From assembly GCA_934394815.1 (NCBI GenBank), contig CAKRRD010000009.1, positions 1-62,481 on the forward strand: a stretch of 62,481 nt of DNA, read 5' to 3'. Source of the DNA: an uncultured Acetatifactor sp. (GTDB taxonomy: Bacteria > Bacillota > Clostridia > Lachnospirales > Lachnospiraceae). Below are positions 34,859-44,187 of this stretch, piece by piece. How positions within the stretch are numbered: the first letter of the stretch is position 1; the number at the start of each line of letters is the position of its first letter. The translations under genes were made by a program, and so were the position numbers. A model generated the notes under the pieces. That model was not told the DNA's origin and did not search any database. It was given only the letters and a program-made list of their open reading frames with translations.

Positions 34859-36106
34859 ATGACCGGCAGTACTACAGGAAAAAAAGGAACCAGATGCCTG
34901 ATCTGTACCGGCTGCGGCAGATGTCCGGGGGTGATCCGGGGGATGCAGGTGGTGACGGACAAGCTGGAAATGCCTCCGTTATCTTTGCAGAATACGGGAG
35001 GTAAAAGGCTGATGACCGTGGACATCGGAACCACCACCATTGCCATGCAGCTCTATGACCTGTCCGGCAAAGTGACAGACAGCTTTCCCAGCGTGAATCC
35101 ACAGGTTGGTTACGGAGCTGATGTGCTTTCCCGGATAGAGGCGGCAAAGGATCCGGGGAAAGCTGCGGATATGCAGAAAAAAGTCCGGGAGCTTATCGAA
35201 AGGGGAGTGCAGCGTTTCTCCAAAAAGCTGCAGCCGCAGGAAAGCTTACAGATGGTCATTGCGGCCAACACCACCATGAACTATCTGCTCATGGGCTGGG
35301 ATCCGACGGAACTGGGGAAAGCACCTTTTAGGGTCAGCCATACCGGGGCGGCAGAGACTAAGATCGCGGGAGTACCCTGTCATGTGATCCCGGGATTGTC
35401 TGCTTTTGTGGGGGGAGACATTACCGCGGGAATATTGGCCTGCGGGATGCTGGAACAGGAGGCTCCCATGCTGCTCATTGATCTGGGAACCAACGGCGAG
35501 ATGGCACTGGGGAACCGGCACAAACTACATGCCTGTGCCACGGCGGCAGGACCGGCGTTTGAAGGCGGTGCCAACCGGGGCATCTGGGGCGCAGATATGG
35601 TACGGCTGCTGCAGAAGCTTCTGGAAGAAGGCCTGATGGACAGACAGGGATTGCTAAAAGAGCCCTATTTTACGGAAGGGGGCCGTATCGGTGACGTGCT
35701 CGTGACGAAGGAATCCGTCCGGGCGATACAGCTGGCAAAAGGAGCCATTGCCGCCGGCATTGAGATTCTGGCGGAAAGCTATGGCATAAGACTTGCGGAT
35801 ATCTCCAAAGTAGTGCTGGCGGGAGGCTTCGGCTATTATCTGGATCCCGGCGCAGCGGCGGCCATCGGACTGCTTCCGAAGGAACTGATATTCCGGACGG
35901 TGACCGGCGGCAATACGGCCCTGAGTGGCGCAGCCCTGGTGGGCAGCAGAATTCTTGCGGCAGGCGGTTGCCACACTGCAGAAACAGTGTCCCGGAACGA
36001 CTGGGATGACTTGCAGAAAAGGCAGGATCTACAGATCCGGATCCTGAATCTGGCGGAAGAAGAACGGTTTCCGGAAATTTTTCTGACGAAGATGGATTTT
36101 GCCTGA
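34859..36106 (+). CDS. RACo-like ASKHA protein with a minimal Fe-S motif
   Basis: A 415-residue protein of the DUF4445 family (reductive activator of corrinoid proteins, C-terminal ASKHA domain). MTVDIGTTTIAMQLYDLSG, LLIDLGTNGEMALG and VVLAGGFGYYLDPGAAAAIGLLP are the ATPase motifs. Known RACo proteins carry a full 2Fe-2S ferredoxin domain at the N-terminus. Here there is only CLICTGCGRCP, a single CxxCxxCxxxCP as in half of a 4Fe-4S ferredoxin. No corrinoid or methyltransferase gene is present. The start at 34859 is the best available, with a distant GAGAGGA. Electron-coupled ATPase activity is inferred. Confidence 0.82.
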   Translation: MTGSTTGKKGTRCLICTGCGRCPGVIRGMQVVTDKLEMPPLSLQNTGGKRLMTVDIGTTTIAMQLYDLSGKVTDSFPSVNPQVGYGADVLSRIEAAKDPGKAADMQKKVRELIERGVQRFSKKLQPQESLQMVIAANTTMNYLLMGWDPTELGKAPFRVSHTGAAETKIAGVPCHVIPGLSAFVGGDITAGILACGMLEQEAPMLLIDLGTNGEMALGNRHKLHACATAAGPAFEGGANRGIWGADMVRLLQKLLEEGLMDRQGLLKEPYFTEGGRIGDVLVTKESVRAIQLAKGAIAAGIEILAESYGIRLADISKVVLAGGFGYYLDPGAAAAIGLLPKELIFRTVTGGNTALSGAALVGSRILAAGGCHTAETVSRNDWDDLQKRQDLQIRILNLAEEERFPEIFLTKMDFA

Positions 36107-36144
36107 AAATGTGCAAAAAGCATAACAAATAGCAGAAAATGTAG

Positions 36145-36173
36145 TTCCATTCTGGTAATTATTATGCTATAAT
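36145..36173 (+). promoter_or_regulatory. Chemoreceptor gene promoter
   Basis: TTCCAT (36145-36150), a 17-bp spacer and a perfect TATAAT (36168-36173). The -35 box is weak. Confidence 0.5.
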
Positions 36174-36208
36174 TCTTAATATCTATAACAAGTACCGGAG
36201 GGTATTAC

Positions 36209-38419
36209 ATGAGTACGAATGTTGAAAAAACTAAGAAATCTCTTTTTGTGGGGAAAAAAGAGAAGACTTCTGAGAAGAAGCCGAAGCCTGTAAAGGAAAA
36301 AAAGAGTAAGAAGGCATCTGCGGAGAAGAAACAGAAGACTTCGAAGCAGAAAAAGAGCGGAAAAAGCTCCAAACTGCTCAGTATCCGCAATAAGATTGTA
36401 TTATGTTTTCTGGTGCCCATTGTATTTATGGTGATCATCGGAGTGTCCGCTTACCAGAAATCTGCGGAGGGCTTAAGTGAGAAATTCACGGATTCTTCCC
36501 TGCAGACCATGCGTATGGCCACGGAATATCTGAATATGTCATGTGACTTTATTCGTTCCGAGGGACTGAAATACGCATATGATGATGATCTGAGAAAGTA
36601 TTTTCTGGGAATGTACGAAGACAGTCCGGTAGACAAGCTGAATTTCCTGACGGCCACGAAGTCGAACCTTTTATCGGTACAGACTTCCAATCCGTTTATC
36701 AGCCACATGCACATCATTCCGAAGAAAGGGGTAGGTTTATTATCTACCAAGCTTTCTTCCGGTGTAGACGGTTTCCTGGATGAGTATAAGGAAAATGTGG
36801 CTTCCGGCGAAGGACGCAGAAGTATCCCTCAGTGGATCGACAGCCATCCCGTGCTGGATGAAAAGGTAACCGAGACTCCCAAGGATTATATCATGGCATT
36901 CCAGATGATGAGCCAGTCCAACAATGCCTGCGTCGTCGTTGATATCAAGCCTTCCGCCATTACGGATTTCATGCAGGAGATCGACATGGGTGATGGCAGC
37001 ATTATCGGATTTATCACTCCCGGCGGCAGAGAACTGGTAGTGGAAAATGTAGCGGAAGGACAGGAAAGCGTGCTTCCGGAAGAAGGCAATGTCTTCTACG
37101 GAGAGGATTATTATACTGCGGTCATGGATGCGGCAGTAGCTGACGCCGGTACCGCGGAGGTGGATTTCCAGGGAGAGAATTATCTCTTTATCTACAGCAG
37201 CAGCGCGGATATCGGTTTCACTACCTGTGCGCTGGTACCCATGAAGGTGGTGACCAGCCAGGCTACCGAGATACGGAACATGACCATCGGACTGGTGATC
37301 CTGGCCTGTGTTATCGTAGTGATCGTAGGTATCTTCATTACCGCAGGCATTGAGAATAACATGAAGCGTATTTCCAGAAAGTTCGGAGATGTGGCGAAGG
37401 GGGATCTGACGGTTACTGTATCTGTCAAGGGACATGATGAGTTCCAGGATCTGGCAGGCTCGGCCACCAACATGATCACGAATACCAAGAAACTGGTCAA
37501 TCAGGTAAGCAATGCCACCGGAGAACTGGAAGTGTCCGCGCAGAATGTGGGACAGGCTTCCGAGCTGATTCATGAGTATTCAAAGGATATTACCCGGGCC
37601 ATCGGTGAGATCAACGAAGGTATGGAAGAACAGTCCAGACACGCACAGGAATGTGTGGAGAAGACGGATATCCTCTCCAATGAGATTCAGGAAGTCAGCC
37701 ATGTGGTAGAACGGGTAGAGAAACTGGTCGATGAAACCGAAGGCATGATCAACAAGGGAATGGAGATCGTACAGGTACTGGGTGAACGTGCCGGCGAGAC
37801 CACGGAGATGACTGTGAAGGTAAGCGAGAGTATTGAGTCACTCCGCAAGGAATCCGAGATCATCAACAGCTTCGTAGGTACGATCACGGAGATCACGGAG
37901 CAGACCAATCTGCTGTCCCTGAACGCTTCCATTGAGGCAGCCAGAGCGGGAGAAGCCGGAAGAGGCTTTGCCGTAGTGGCGGAGGAAATCCGTAAGCTGG
38001 CAGATGATTCCGCCAGGGCAGCCGGTGAGATCAGCAATAATGTAGCGAATATTACGGCACAGACACAGAACAGTGTGGAGAGCGCAAGTCAGGCGAAAGC
38101 TATGGTAGAACTCCAGACCAAGGCCGTGGAGGAAGTCATCGCAGTATTCCGGGAGATGCAGGCACGTATGGGCCAGCTGATCGAGGGACTGAAGAACATT
38201 GTTACCAGTACGGAGAAGGCAGACGGCGAGCGCAGCGCAGCCGTGGCAGCCGTGAAGAATATTTCCGATATTATCGAGGAGACAGCGGGCAGTGCCGAGA
38301 CTGTTAACGATGTAGCTAATAAGCTGTTACAGCATGTGGAACAGCTGAGCAGTACGGCAAGTGTACTGGATGAGAATATGGAAGGACTCAAGAACGAGAT
38401 CTCGGTATTCAAGATCTGA
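36209..38419 (+). CDS. Methyl-accepting chemotaxis protein with a lysine-rich cytosolic N-terminus
   Basis: A 736-residue chemoreceptor. Residues 1-60 precede the first membrane helix (63-82) and contain 22 lysines in the first 55 positions, an unusual positively charged tail. An extracellular Cache-like sensor domain (about 85-345) follows, then a second membrane helix (about 352-375), HAMP, and the signalling domain with the hairpin-tip motif [20 protein letters not shown]. No CheA or CheW gene is in view. The ligand is unknown. GGAGGG lies just before the start. Confidence 0.93.
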   Translation: MSTNVEKTKKSLFVGKKEKTSEKKPKPVKEKKSKKASAEKKQKTSKQKKSGKSSKLLSIRNKIVLCFLVPIVFMVIIGVSAYQKSAEGLSEKFTDSSLQTMRMATEYLNMSCDFIRSEGLKYAYDDDLRKYFLGMYEDSPVDKLNFLTATKSNLLSVQTSNPFISHMHIIPKKGVGLLSTKLSSGVDGFLDEYKENVASGEGRRSIPQWIDSHPVLDEKVTETPKDYIMAFQMMSQSNNACVVVDIKPSAITDFMQEIDMGDGSIIGFITPGGRELVVENVAEGQESVLPEEGNVFYGEDYYTAVMDAAVADAGTAEVDFQGENYLFIYSSSADIGFTTCALVPMKVVTSQATEIRNMTIGLVILACVIVVIVGIFITAGIENNMKRISRKFGDVAKGDLTVTVSVKGHDEFQDLAGSATNMITNTKKLVNQVSNATGELEVSAQNVGQASELIHEYSKDITRAIGEINEGMEEQSRHAQECVEKTDILSNEIQEVSHVVERVEKLVDETEGMINKGMEIVQVLGERAGETTEMTVKVSESIESLRKESEIINSFVGTITEITEQTNLLSLNASIEAARAGEAGRGFAVVAEEIRKLADDSARAAGEISNNVANITAQTQNSVESASQAKAMVELQTKAVEEVIAVFREMQARMGQLIEGLKNIVTSTEKADGERSAAVAAVKNISDIIEETAGSAETVNDVANKLLQHVEQLSSTASVLDENMEGLKNEISVFKI

Positions 38420-38442
38420 GCATAATTTCATAAATATTTTTC

Positions 38443-38484
38443 AAAAAGGAGATTTGGAGGTGAAGACTTCCCAATCTCCTTTTT
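38443..38484 (+). terminator. Terminator after the chemoreceptor gene
   Basis: AAAAAGGAGATT (38443-38454) pairs with AATCTCCTTTTT (38473-38484). Confidence 0.9.
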
Positions 38485-38568
38485 AGCTGTGGAATTCAAC
38501 GGTTGAGGAATTGCCTCTTTTTCCCATGCATATATTTTCTTTGAAAGCGAAGAAGCGGATGGCGGGAA

Positions 38569-39297
38569 ATGAGGAAGGTATATGTGGGAATTCTGATCTT
38601 TGATCTGATCCTGGGAATATTGTGCCTGATGGTGGAAAGCAGAGAAACCGGGAGGCCGGAACTATATGAATATTATGCGGATACGGTCTCTGCTCCCCGG
38701 AAAGTAACGGCGGGGGAAGTCGTCTGCGAGGAGGAAGAGATTGCAAAAAAAATAGCACTGACATTCGATGACGGGCCGCATCCGAAGTATACGGAACTGC
38801 TTCTGGATGGATTGAAGGAGAGGAATGTGGCAGCTACCTTTTTTGTCACCGGAGAGAATGCGGAGAAGTATCCGGAGATCATACGGCGGGAACAGGAGGA
38901 GGGGCATCTGATCGGCAACCATACCTACAGCCATATTCAGCTTACTTCCCGTAATCGAGAGACCTTCCGGGAGGAACTGGTGAAGACCAACGGGATCCTG
39001 GAGGGGATCACGGGAGAGAAAGTGAGTTTTGTCCGGCCGCCCTATGGAAGCTGGGATAAGAGCTTTGAGAAAGAACTGAATATGTTTCCGGTATTGTGGA
39101 ACATCGATCCTCTGGACTGGTGTTCCCACAATGCCGATTGTATTGCCGCCAGAGTGGTGGAGAAGGCGGGAGATGGGGATATTATTTTAATGCATGATTA
39201 TTATGAGACATCTGTCACAGCGGCACTGGAAGTGGTGGATGCCCTGCAGAAAAGAGGTTTTCAGTTCGTAACGGTGGAGGAGATCCTGTTTGACTGA
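38569..39297 (+). CDS. Polysaccharide deacetylase (NodB domain), membrane-anchored
   Basis: A 242-residue carbohydrate esterase family 4 protein. An N-terminal hydrophobic segment (about 4-22) acts as anchor or signal. ALTFDDGPHPKYTE holds the catalytic Asp pair, GNHTYSHIQL the zinc histidines, RPPYGSWD motif 3 and ILMHDYYE motif 5. Targets are N-acetylglucosamine in peptidoglycan or another surface polymer. The ribosome site is only GGCGGG, so the start is moderately certain. It converges with the MerR gene 9 bp away. Confidence 0.9.
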   Translation: MRKVYVGILIFDLILGILCLMVESRETGRPELYEYYADTVSAPRKVTAGEVVCEEEEIAKKIALTFDDGPHPKYTELLLDGLKERNVAATFFVTGENAEKYPEIIRREQEEGHLIGNHTYSHIQLTSRNRETFREELVKTNGILEGITGEKVSFVRPPYGSWDKSFEKELNMFPVLWNIDPLDWCSHNADCIAARVVEKAGDGDIILMHDYYETSVTAALEVVDALQKRGFQFVTVEEILFD

Positions 39298-39306
39298 CCG
39301 GCTGTG

Positions 39307-40089
39307 TTATTGTAAGAGCAAGGCAACCTGAGTAATATAGTTCGCCGGGTCCTTATGTTGGGGCGGACCCTCCAGATATGTGTGTCGGGCAATGCCGGAC
39401 AAAGCCAGTCCCCGGGCGGAAGCCTGGGCAAGCAGCGTTTCTCTGACTTTTGGAAGAGATTCATAGCAGCCGCGATAGAAGATGCAGAGAGCCTTCTGTT
39501 CCTGCAGCCGGACTACGTTTTCTCCTACACTGGCGGCCGGTACGGAGATGTAACAGGTGATCTCTCCGGGATGATCCAATGCATATTCGGTGAAAAACAT
39601 CCGTTTGCTGTCATCGGAACCATAGAGGCGGAGAGCAGTCATGAATATTTCCCGCAGGAAATCCTTGCGTTCTTCTACGGCCACGAGAGAAGTCTTACGG
39701 CAATATACGGTCTGGGCAGGCAGGGTGAGAATTTTAAAGTCGGTGGTTCCGGCGCGCTGCTTCAGCTTTTCGATATTTTGTGTCAGTTCGTCCCGCAGAG
39801 CTTCCAGACGCTCGATCAGGGGCTCCAGTTCCATGGAATCCTTGTAATAGGCGGCAATCTCATCCAGGGAAAGCCCGAGTTTTTGCAGTACCCGGATGGA
39901 ACGGATGCGGGAAATGGAATCGGGGGTATAATAGCGGTTGCCGACGGTACCTTCTTTTTTATCGGCGGTGAGAAGGCCTTTGGCTTCATAATTCAGGATA
40001 ATGCGTCTGGTGATTCCCAGAACCCGGGCCACTTCGCCGATGGACATCAGTTGTTTTTCAGGAAGTTCTTTTTTCTCATTCTGTAACAT
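39307..40089 (-). CDS. MerR-family regulator with a GyrI-like effector domain
   Basis: A 260-residue regulator. The N-terminal MerR helix-turn-helix (MSIGEVARVLGITRRIILNY) is followed by a coiled-coil (about 85-115) and a GyrI/BmrR-like ligand-binding domain at the C-terminus, as in multidrug sensors. GAGG precedes ATG 40089. It is divergent from the LytTR regulator gene, whose promoter has a dyad in its spacer, the position where MerR proteins bind. Ligand unknown. Confidence 0.88.
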   Translation of the reverse strand: MLQNEKKELPEKQLMSIGEVARVLGITRRIILNYEAKGLLTADKKEGTVGNRYYTPDSISRIRSIRVLQKLGLSLDEIAAYYKDSMELEPLIERLEALRDELTQNIEKLKQRAGTTDFKILTLPAQTVYCRKTSLVAVEERKDFLREIFMTALRLYGSDDSKRMFFTEYALDHPGEITCYISVPAASVGENVVRLQEQKALCIFYRGCYESLPKVRETLLAQASARGLALSGIARHTYLEGPPQHKDPANYITQVALLLQ

Positions 40090-40135
40090 AAAAACCTCAA
40101 CAATGGATGGTAAGTAATAAAAAATGAAAATAGCC

Positions 40136-40165
40136 TTGCATCGTACATCAATGTACGGATATAAT
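40136..40165 (+). promoter_or_regulatory. LytTR-gene promoter with a MerR-like spacer dyad
   Basis: TTGCAT (40136-40141), an 18-bp spacer and TATAAT (40160-40165). The spacer holds CGTACAT-CA-ATGTACG (40142-40157). MerR regulators typically bind such dyads between -35 and -10, though their spacers are usually 19-20 bp. Confidence 0.65.
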
Positions 40166-40249
40166 CATTGTAGTAAGAGTGGGAAAACAAGTCAAGATGA
40201 ATAGGATAAAACGAGAGTGCTGCAATGATTATGCAGCCAGGAAAGACAA

Positions 40250-40987
40250 ATGATAAAAATTGCTTTTTGTGACGATGATCTGTCTGTGTTAAAAGAACTC
40301 AGCATTTTAACGGACAGATATCGGGTAGAACGAAATCAGGATATTACCTATGCGGCATTTCACAGTCCGCTGGAGCTTCTGGCGGAAGTGGAGCGGGGAG
40401 TGCAGCTGGATATTATTTTTCTGGATGTAGTGATGCCGGGACAGGACGGAATCACTGCAGCCAGAGAGATTAGACGGTATGACAGTTCGGTGAAGATCAT
40501 CTATCTGACGTCCTCGGCGGAATATGCCGTGGATTCTTATACGGTGGGGGCGTATTTTTACCAGCTGAAGCCCATCTGGCAGGAGAGCTTTTACCGGTTG
40601 TTGGATTCCGTGCTTTCCGAATGCCGCAGGGATGAGGAGAAGAGCCTGATCCTGCGTACCAAAACGGGAATCGCGAGACTGGAGCTGGCGAAGCTGCAAT
40701 ACTGTGAGGTGATGGGGCGCACGCTGCTGTTCCACCGCAAGGATGGTGAGACACTGGACAGTGTCGGCAAACTGGATGATCTGTGTGAACAGTTGAAAAA
40801 TTATGACTGCTTTATCCGCTGTCACAGATCCTATCTGATCAATATGGACTACGTGCAGAACATTTCCAATAAGGCAGTTATCATGGCAGACGGGATACAG
40901 ATTCCGATTCCTCACGGTAAATATTCCGAACTGAAGGATAAATTTTTCACCTATTTCTTTCATAAAAATCAGACATTTCTGGCATAA
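40250..40987 (+). CDS. LytTR-type response regulator
   Basis: A 245-residue two-domain regulator. The receiver domain (MIKIAFCDDDLSVLKELS; phospho-acceptor in IIFLDVVMPGQDG) is joined to a LytTR DNA-binding domain (about 140-240, with FIRCHRSYLINMDYV). No histidine kinase gene adjoins it, so it is an orphan. LytTR regulators control virulence, bacteriocins and extracellular functions in Firmicutes. The adjacent MerR gene and shared region suggest a small control circuit. Confidence 0.93.
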   Translation: MIKIAFCDDDLSVLKELSILTDRYRVERNQDITYAAFHSPLELLAEVERGVQLDIIFLDVVMPGQDGITAAREIRRYDSSVKIIYLTSSAEYAVDSYTVGAYFYQLKPIWQESFYRLLDSVLSECRRDEEKSLILRTKTGIARLELAKLQYCEVMGRTLLFHRKDGETLDSVGKLDDLCEQLKNYDCFIRCHRSYLINMDYVQNISNKAVIMADGIQIPIPHGKYSELKDKFFTYFFHKNQTFLA

Positions 40988-41056
40988 AACGAGCCATAAA
41001 ACGACCATAAAACGACCCCATAAAACGACCGAAGCATTCTGCTTCGGTCGTTTTAT
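40984..41056 (+). terminator. Terminator with four direct copies of its 5' arm
   Basis: The hairpin is a perfect 17-bp stem (41020-41036 with 41040-41056). The first nine bases of the 5' arm, ATAAAACGA, occur three more times upstream at 40984, 40996 and 41007. The first copy includes the stop codon of the LytTR gene. Each copy could pair with TCGTTTTAT in the 3' arm. Confidence 0.85.
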
Positions 41057-41246
41057 TACATATTTGGGTCGATTCGTGTCAAAAAAGGTCACTCCGGGGG
41101 AAAATACGATACACTATCTTCAGACAACAAGGAAACTGTTGCAAACGGAACTCAGCCATGCCGGATATGGGCGGATACAACAGACTTTATTTTATTCAGT
41201 AAGTTAATTTAAAGAGAAAGAAACGAAAGGGAGGAAAGAGTCAACC

Positions 41247-41768
41247 ATGGAAATACTAATCATTATATTACTGTTTGCCGCCCTTTTGTGCATTTGGACC
41301 TTATCGGTACGACGCAGACTGGAAGTACAGGAGGTCAATATCCGGAATGCCATGAATCAGACGATGATACAACTCTCCGCAGAACGGAAAGCATTGACAG
41401 CGCTGGCGGATTTTCTGGAAAATTCCATTGATGTCGAACGCTATCGACAGATGAAGCAATATCTCGAGGCACCGCAGGACAGCAAAGAGGAAATGTTACC
41501 GGAGAAAGTAGCAAAAGAGCAGGAAATGCTGCTGAAGGTGCAGAAAATAATAGCAGAGAGTTCAGAGCAGATGCCTCTGCTGCAGACGCAGGAGACTTAC
41601 CAGAAGTACTGGAAAGCGGCACACAGCTATGAGCATATGGTAAAGACCAGCAGCCTGATCTATAACGATTCGGTAGAGAATTTCAATCGTATGCTCTGTA
41701 AAATGCCGGACCGGCTGGCAGCGGGAATCTGTGGATTTCATCAGAAAAAATGTCTGGAGATCATGTAA
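41247..41768 (+). CDS. LemA-family membrane protein
   Basis: A 173-residue protein with one N-terminal membrane helix (about 2-21) and a helical bundle. The C-terminal SLIYNDSVENFNRMLCKMPD followed by a GF-type segment matches the LemA signature (YN..V..YN...P). LemA proteins are of unknown function and often accompany stress or envelope genes. GGGAGGA precedes the start. It is 29 bp upstream of the zinc-ribbon/SHOCT gene and likely in the same operon. Confidence 0.85.
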   Translation: MEILIIILLFAALLCIWTLSVRRRLEVQEVNIRNAMNQTMIQLSAERKALTALADFLENSIDVERYRQMKQYLEAPQDSKEEMLPEKVAKEQEMLLKVQKIIAESSEQMPLLQTQETYQKYWKAAHSYEHMVKTSSLIYNDSVENFNRMLCKMPDRLAAGICGFHQKKCLEIM

Positions 41769-41797
41769 TCCATATATATTCTTAAGGAGGAAAGACT

Positions 41798-42742
41798 ATG
41801 GGATTATTTACAAACAATAAAAAATTATGTCCGATCTGCGGCAGCCCCACACCGAGACTTTTAGCGGCAGCGGTGGAAGGACAGAATCTCTGTAAGGAGT
41901 GTGCGGCCAAGATCAATCTGCCGGACGGTGTACAGGATTCGATGACAGTAGACGATTTTCGGGAATACATTAACTGTCATGATGCCAATAAGCCTCTGCG
42001 CGACAGTTTTACAGAGACCTATCGCTATAGCTTTGGATTTTTTAAGGGAGAGCTTCTGTTGGATCTGGATCACCAACTGTTGCGGCTGGGCGCCGGCGAT
42101 GCAGCATTTGCCATGGAGCCTGCCAACATCAGGTCCTTCCGCATTCTGGAGGATGGCGAGGTATTGTACGAAGGAGAAAAGGGGAACTTCCGGAACTACA
42201 AGAGTGATATCAGGGAACGTTTGAATGAGTTAAAGCCCAGAATCGACGAATACAGAATGCTGCGGCATGAGTATGAGCTGATGGAGGAGATGCGGCGAAA
42301 CAGAGAAGAGAATGGCAGAAGGGACGATCTGGATTACAGAGACCGGTATCTGACGGAGCCGGACTTCAATGTCCCCAATCCGGTGGAGAAATTTGCCGTG
42401 GAGATTACGTTGGAGCATCCCTACTGGAAGCGTTTCTATAAGGAGACGGGAGCACCGAAGTTTGACACGGATCAGCCCAGTATCATCGATTATCTGGACG
42501 ATTATACCCAGAAGACAGAGGAACTGCATGCTCTGGCACAGAATCTGATGCAACTGATCGATCCGCAGGCACAGGAAAAGGTAATAGATCCCAATGCCTC
42601 CGCGCAGAGAACACCGCAGGCTGCACCCGCACAGGCAGAGGATCCTACTGTGGTCCTGCCGAAGTACAAGGCATTGTTGGATGCCGGTGTTATCACCGAA
42701 GAAGAGTTTGCAGCCAAGAAGAAACAGCTGCTGGGATTGTAA
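41798..42742 (+). CDS. Zinc-ribbon (DUF4428-like) and SHOCT domain protein
   Basis: A 314-residue soluble protein. An N-terminal zinc ribbon (CPICGSPTPRLL with CKECAAKINLP) resembles DUF4428. A middle domain of unknown fold (about 65-260) follows, then an Ala/Pro/Gln-rich linker, then a C-terminal SHOCT helix pair (LPKYKALLDAGVITEEEFAAK). SHOCT domains are thought to mediate oligomerisation or nucleic-acid contact. It follows LemA, a frequent pairing in Clostridia. Function unknown. Confidence 0.82.
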   Translation: MGLFTNNKKLCPICGSPTPRLLAAAVEGQNLCKECAAKINLPDGVQDSMTVDDFREYINCHDANKPLRDSFTETYRYSFGFFKGELLLDLDHQLLRLGAGDAAFAMEPANIRSFRILEDGEVLYEGEKGNFRNYKSDIRERLNELKPRIDEYRMLRHEYELMEEMRRNREENGRRDDLDYRDRYLTEPDFNVPNPVEKFAVEITLEHPYWKRFYKETGAPKFDTDQPSIIDYLDDYTQKTEELHALAQNLMQLIDPQAQEKVIDPNASAQRTPQAAPAQAEDPTVVLPKYKALLDAGVITEEEFAAKKKQLLGL

Positions 42743-42772
42743 AGATTGTGTAAAAGTGAATATATTTTTAAA

Positions 42773-42801
42773 TTGACGAGCACATGGCCGTCGGATATAC
42801 T
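42773..42801 (+). promoter_or_regulatory. Promoter of the REC-GGDEF gene
   Basis: TTGACG (42773-42778), a 17-bp spacer and TATACT (42796-42801). It places the transcript start near 42808, which makes ATG 42810 almost leaderless and favours ATG 42855. Confidence 0.75.
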
Positions 42802-42854
42802 ATAAGAGTATGACGTTTGAAACGACGTTGTACGGAAAGCAGGATCCGGCGGCC

Positions 42855-44174
42855 ATGAGCAGTTTACAAAAGAAAGAAACATTATTAATCGTTGACGATT
42901 CAAAATTTCAAAGAGTGGTGATCAGGCAGTCTCTCGGGGAATATTTCAACTTCGCAGAGGCTGTTTCCGGTGAAGAATGCCTGAAGATCATGGAGAAGGA
43001 AAGCGATGCCATTGATCTGGTGCTGTTGGATCTGGTCATGCCGGGAATCGACGGTTTTGAAGTATTGCACCGCAGACAGTCCATGGAGGGATTCAAGGAT
43101 ACCCCGGTCATCGTTCTGACGAATACGGAATCGGTAACGTCCCAGTCAAAGGCTTTTGCACTGGGAGCGGATGAATTTATCATCAAGCCGGTGGATGCCC
43201 GTATCGCGCTGTCCCGTATCAACAATACACTGGGCGTAAAACGTAGATTGCAGAGCAGCCGGGATGAACAGAAGGCCTGGGAGACCAGGTCCCAGATCGA
43301 TGAGATGACCAGCCTGTTCAACAAGATGACAGTGGAGAAGCTGATCACGAAGACTTTGACAGAGCGTGAGGATGGACTGCATGCTTTGATGGTCATAGAT
43401 ATTGATAATTTTAAGTCGGTAAATGATGTCTACGGACATACCATGGGAGACCATGTCATCAGTGTCGTTGCGGGAGTGATCTCCTCGCAGTTCCGCGGCA
43501 CCGATTATGTGGGGCGTATCGGCGGAGATGAATTCTCCATACTGATGGCAGATATTCCTTCACCGGAGATCGCGCTGATCAAGGCGGAGAATCTGGTAAA
43601 GCTTATAAAATACAAAGAAAATCTGTCCATACCGGACAATATTTCCATCAGTGTGGGCATGGCATTTTCCTCGACGGCGGATCGTTCCTATGATGAACTG
43701 GCGGCGAAAGCAGATCAGGCATTGTACGTCTCCAAAAAAGCCGGAAAAGGCCGATACAGCGTATACGGCGAAGAAAATCATACCCCGGGCAGAAAACAGC
43801 TGGCTCTGGTGTGGTCCGGTTCCCGGAATGTTACCAGTATGCTGGAATTCGCCATGCCGGATTCCGTACAGCTGAAGCCGGTGGCTTCGGTGGAGGAGAT
43901 CAGAGAGTGTATGACACAAGCTCCAGAGGAAGGAATCCTTGCTCTGCTGGCAGATGTATCGGAAGAAGAGGATCAGGGACAGGCACGCTGGCAGGAACTT
44001 CGGGAAGTACAGAGAGAACACGCCCTCCCCGTCATCGCAATCTGCAAGGAGGGGAATCTGGCACAGATGAAATGCGCTCTGGAGACAGACGGGATTCAGG
44101 ACCTGCTGATGGCTCCACTGGAAGCGAATGTATTGAAGCGGCGTGTGAAGGCGTGGAGAACGGACACCGAATAG
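42855..44174 (+). CDS. Response regulator diguanylate cyclase (REC-GGDEF plus C-terminal REC-like domain)
   Basis: A 439-residue protein. The receiver domain has Asp59 in LVLLDLVMPG. The GGDEF domain has GRIGGDEFSIL (GGDEF 223-227), so it should make c-di-GMP. RGTD at 214-217 is an I-site RxxD exactly five residues before GGDEF, implying product inhibition. The last 115 residues (from about 320, QLALVWSGSRNVTSMLEF) look like a degenerate second receiver domain. The start at 42855 is preferred on promoter position; a 454-residue form from 42810 is possible. Confidence 0.9.
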   Translation: MSSLQKKETLLIVDDSKFQRVVIRQSLGEYFNFAEAVSGEECLKIMEKESDAIDLVLLDLVMPGIDGFEVLHRRQSMEGFKDTPVIVLTNTESVTSQSKAFALGADEFIIKPVDARIALSRINNTLGVKRRLQSSRDEQKAWETRSQIDEMTSLFNKMTVEKLITKTLTEREDGLHALMVIDIDNFKSVNDVYGHTMGDHVISVVAGVISSQFRGTDYVGRIGGDEFSILMADIPSPEIALIKAENLVKLIKYKENLSIPDNISISVGMAFSSTADRSYDELAAKADQALYVSKKAGKGRYSVYGEENHTPGRKQLALVWSGSRNVTSMLEFAMPDSVQLKPVASVEEIRECMTQAPEEGILALLADVSEEEDQGQARWQELREVQREHALPVIAICKEGNLAQMKCALETDGIQDLLMAPLEANVLKRRVKAWRTDTE

Positions 44175-44187
44175 AGGAAGCAGTACT

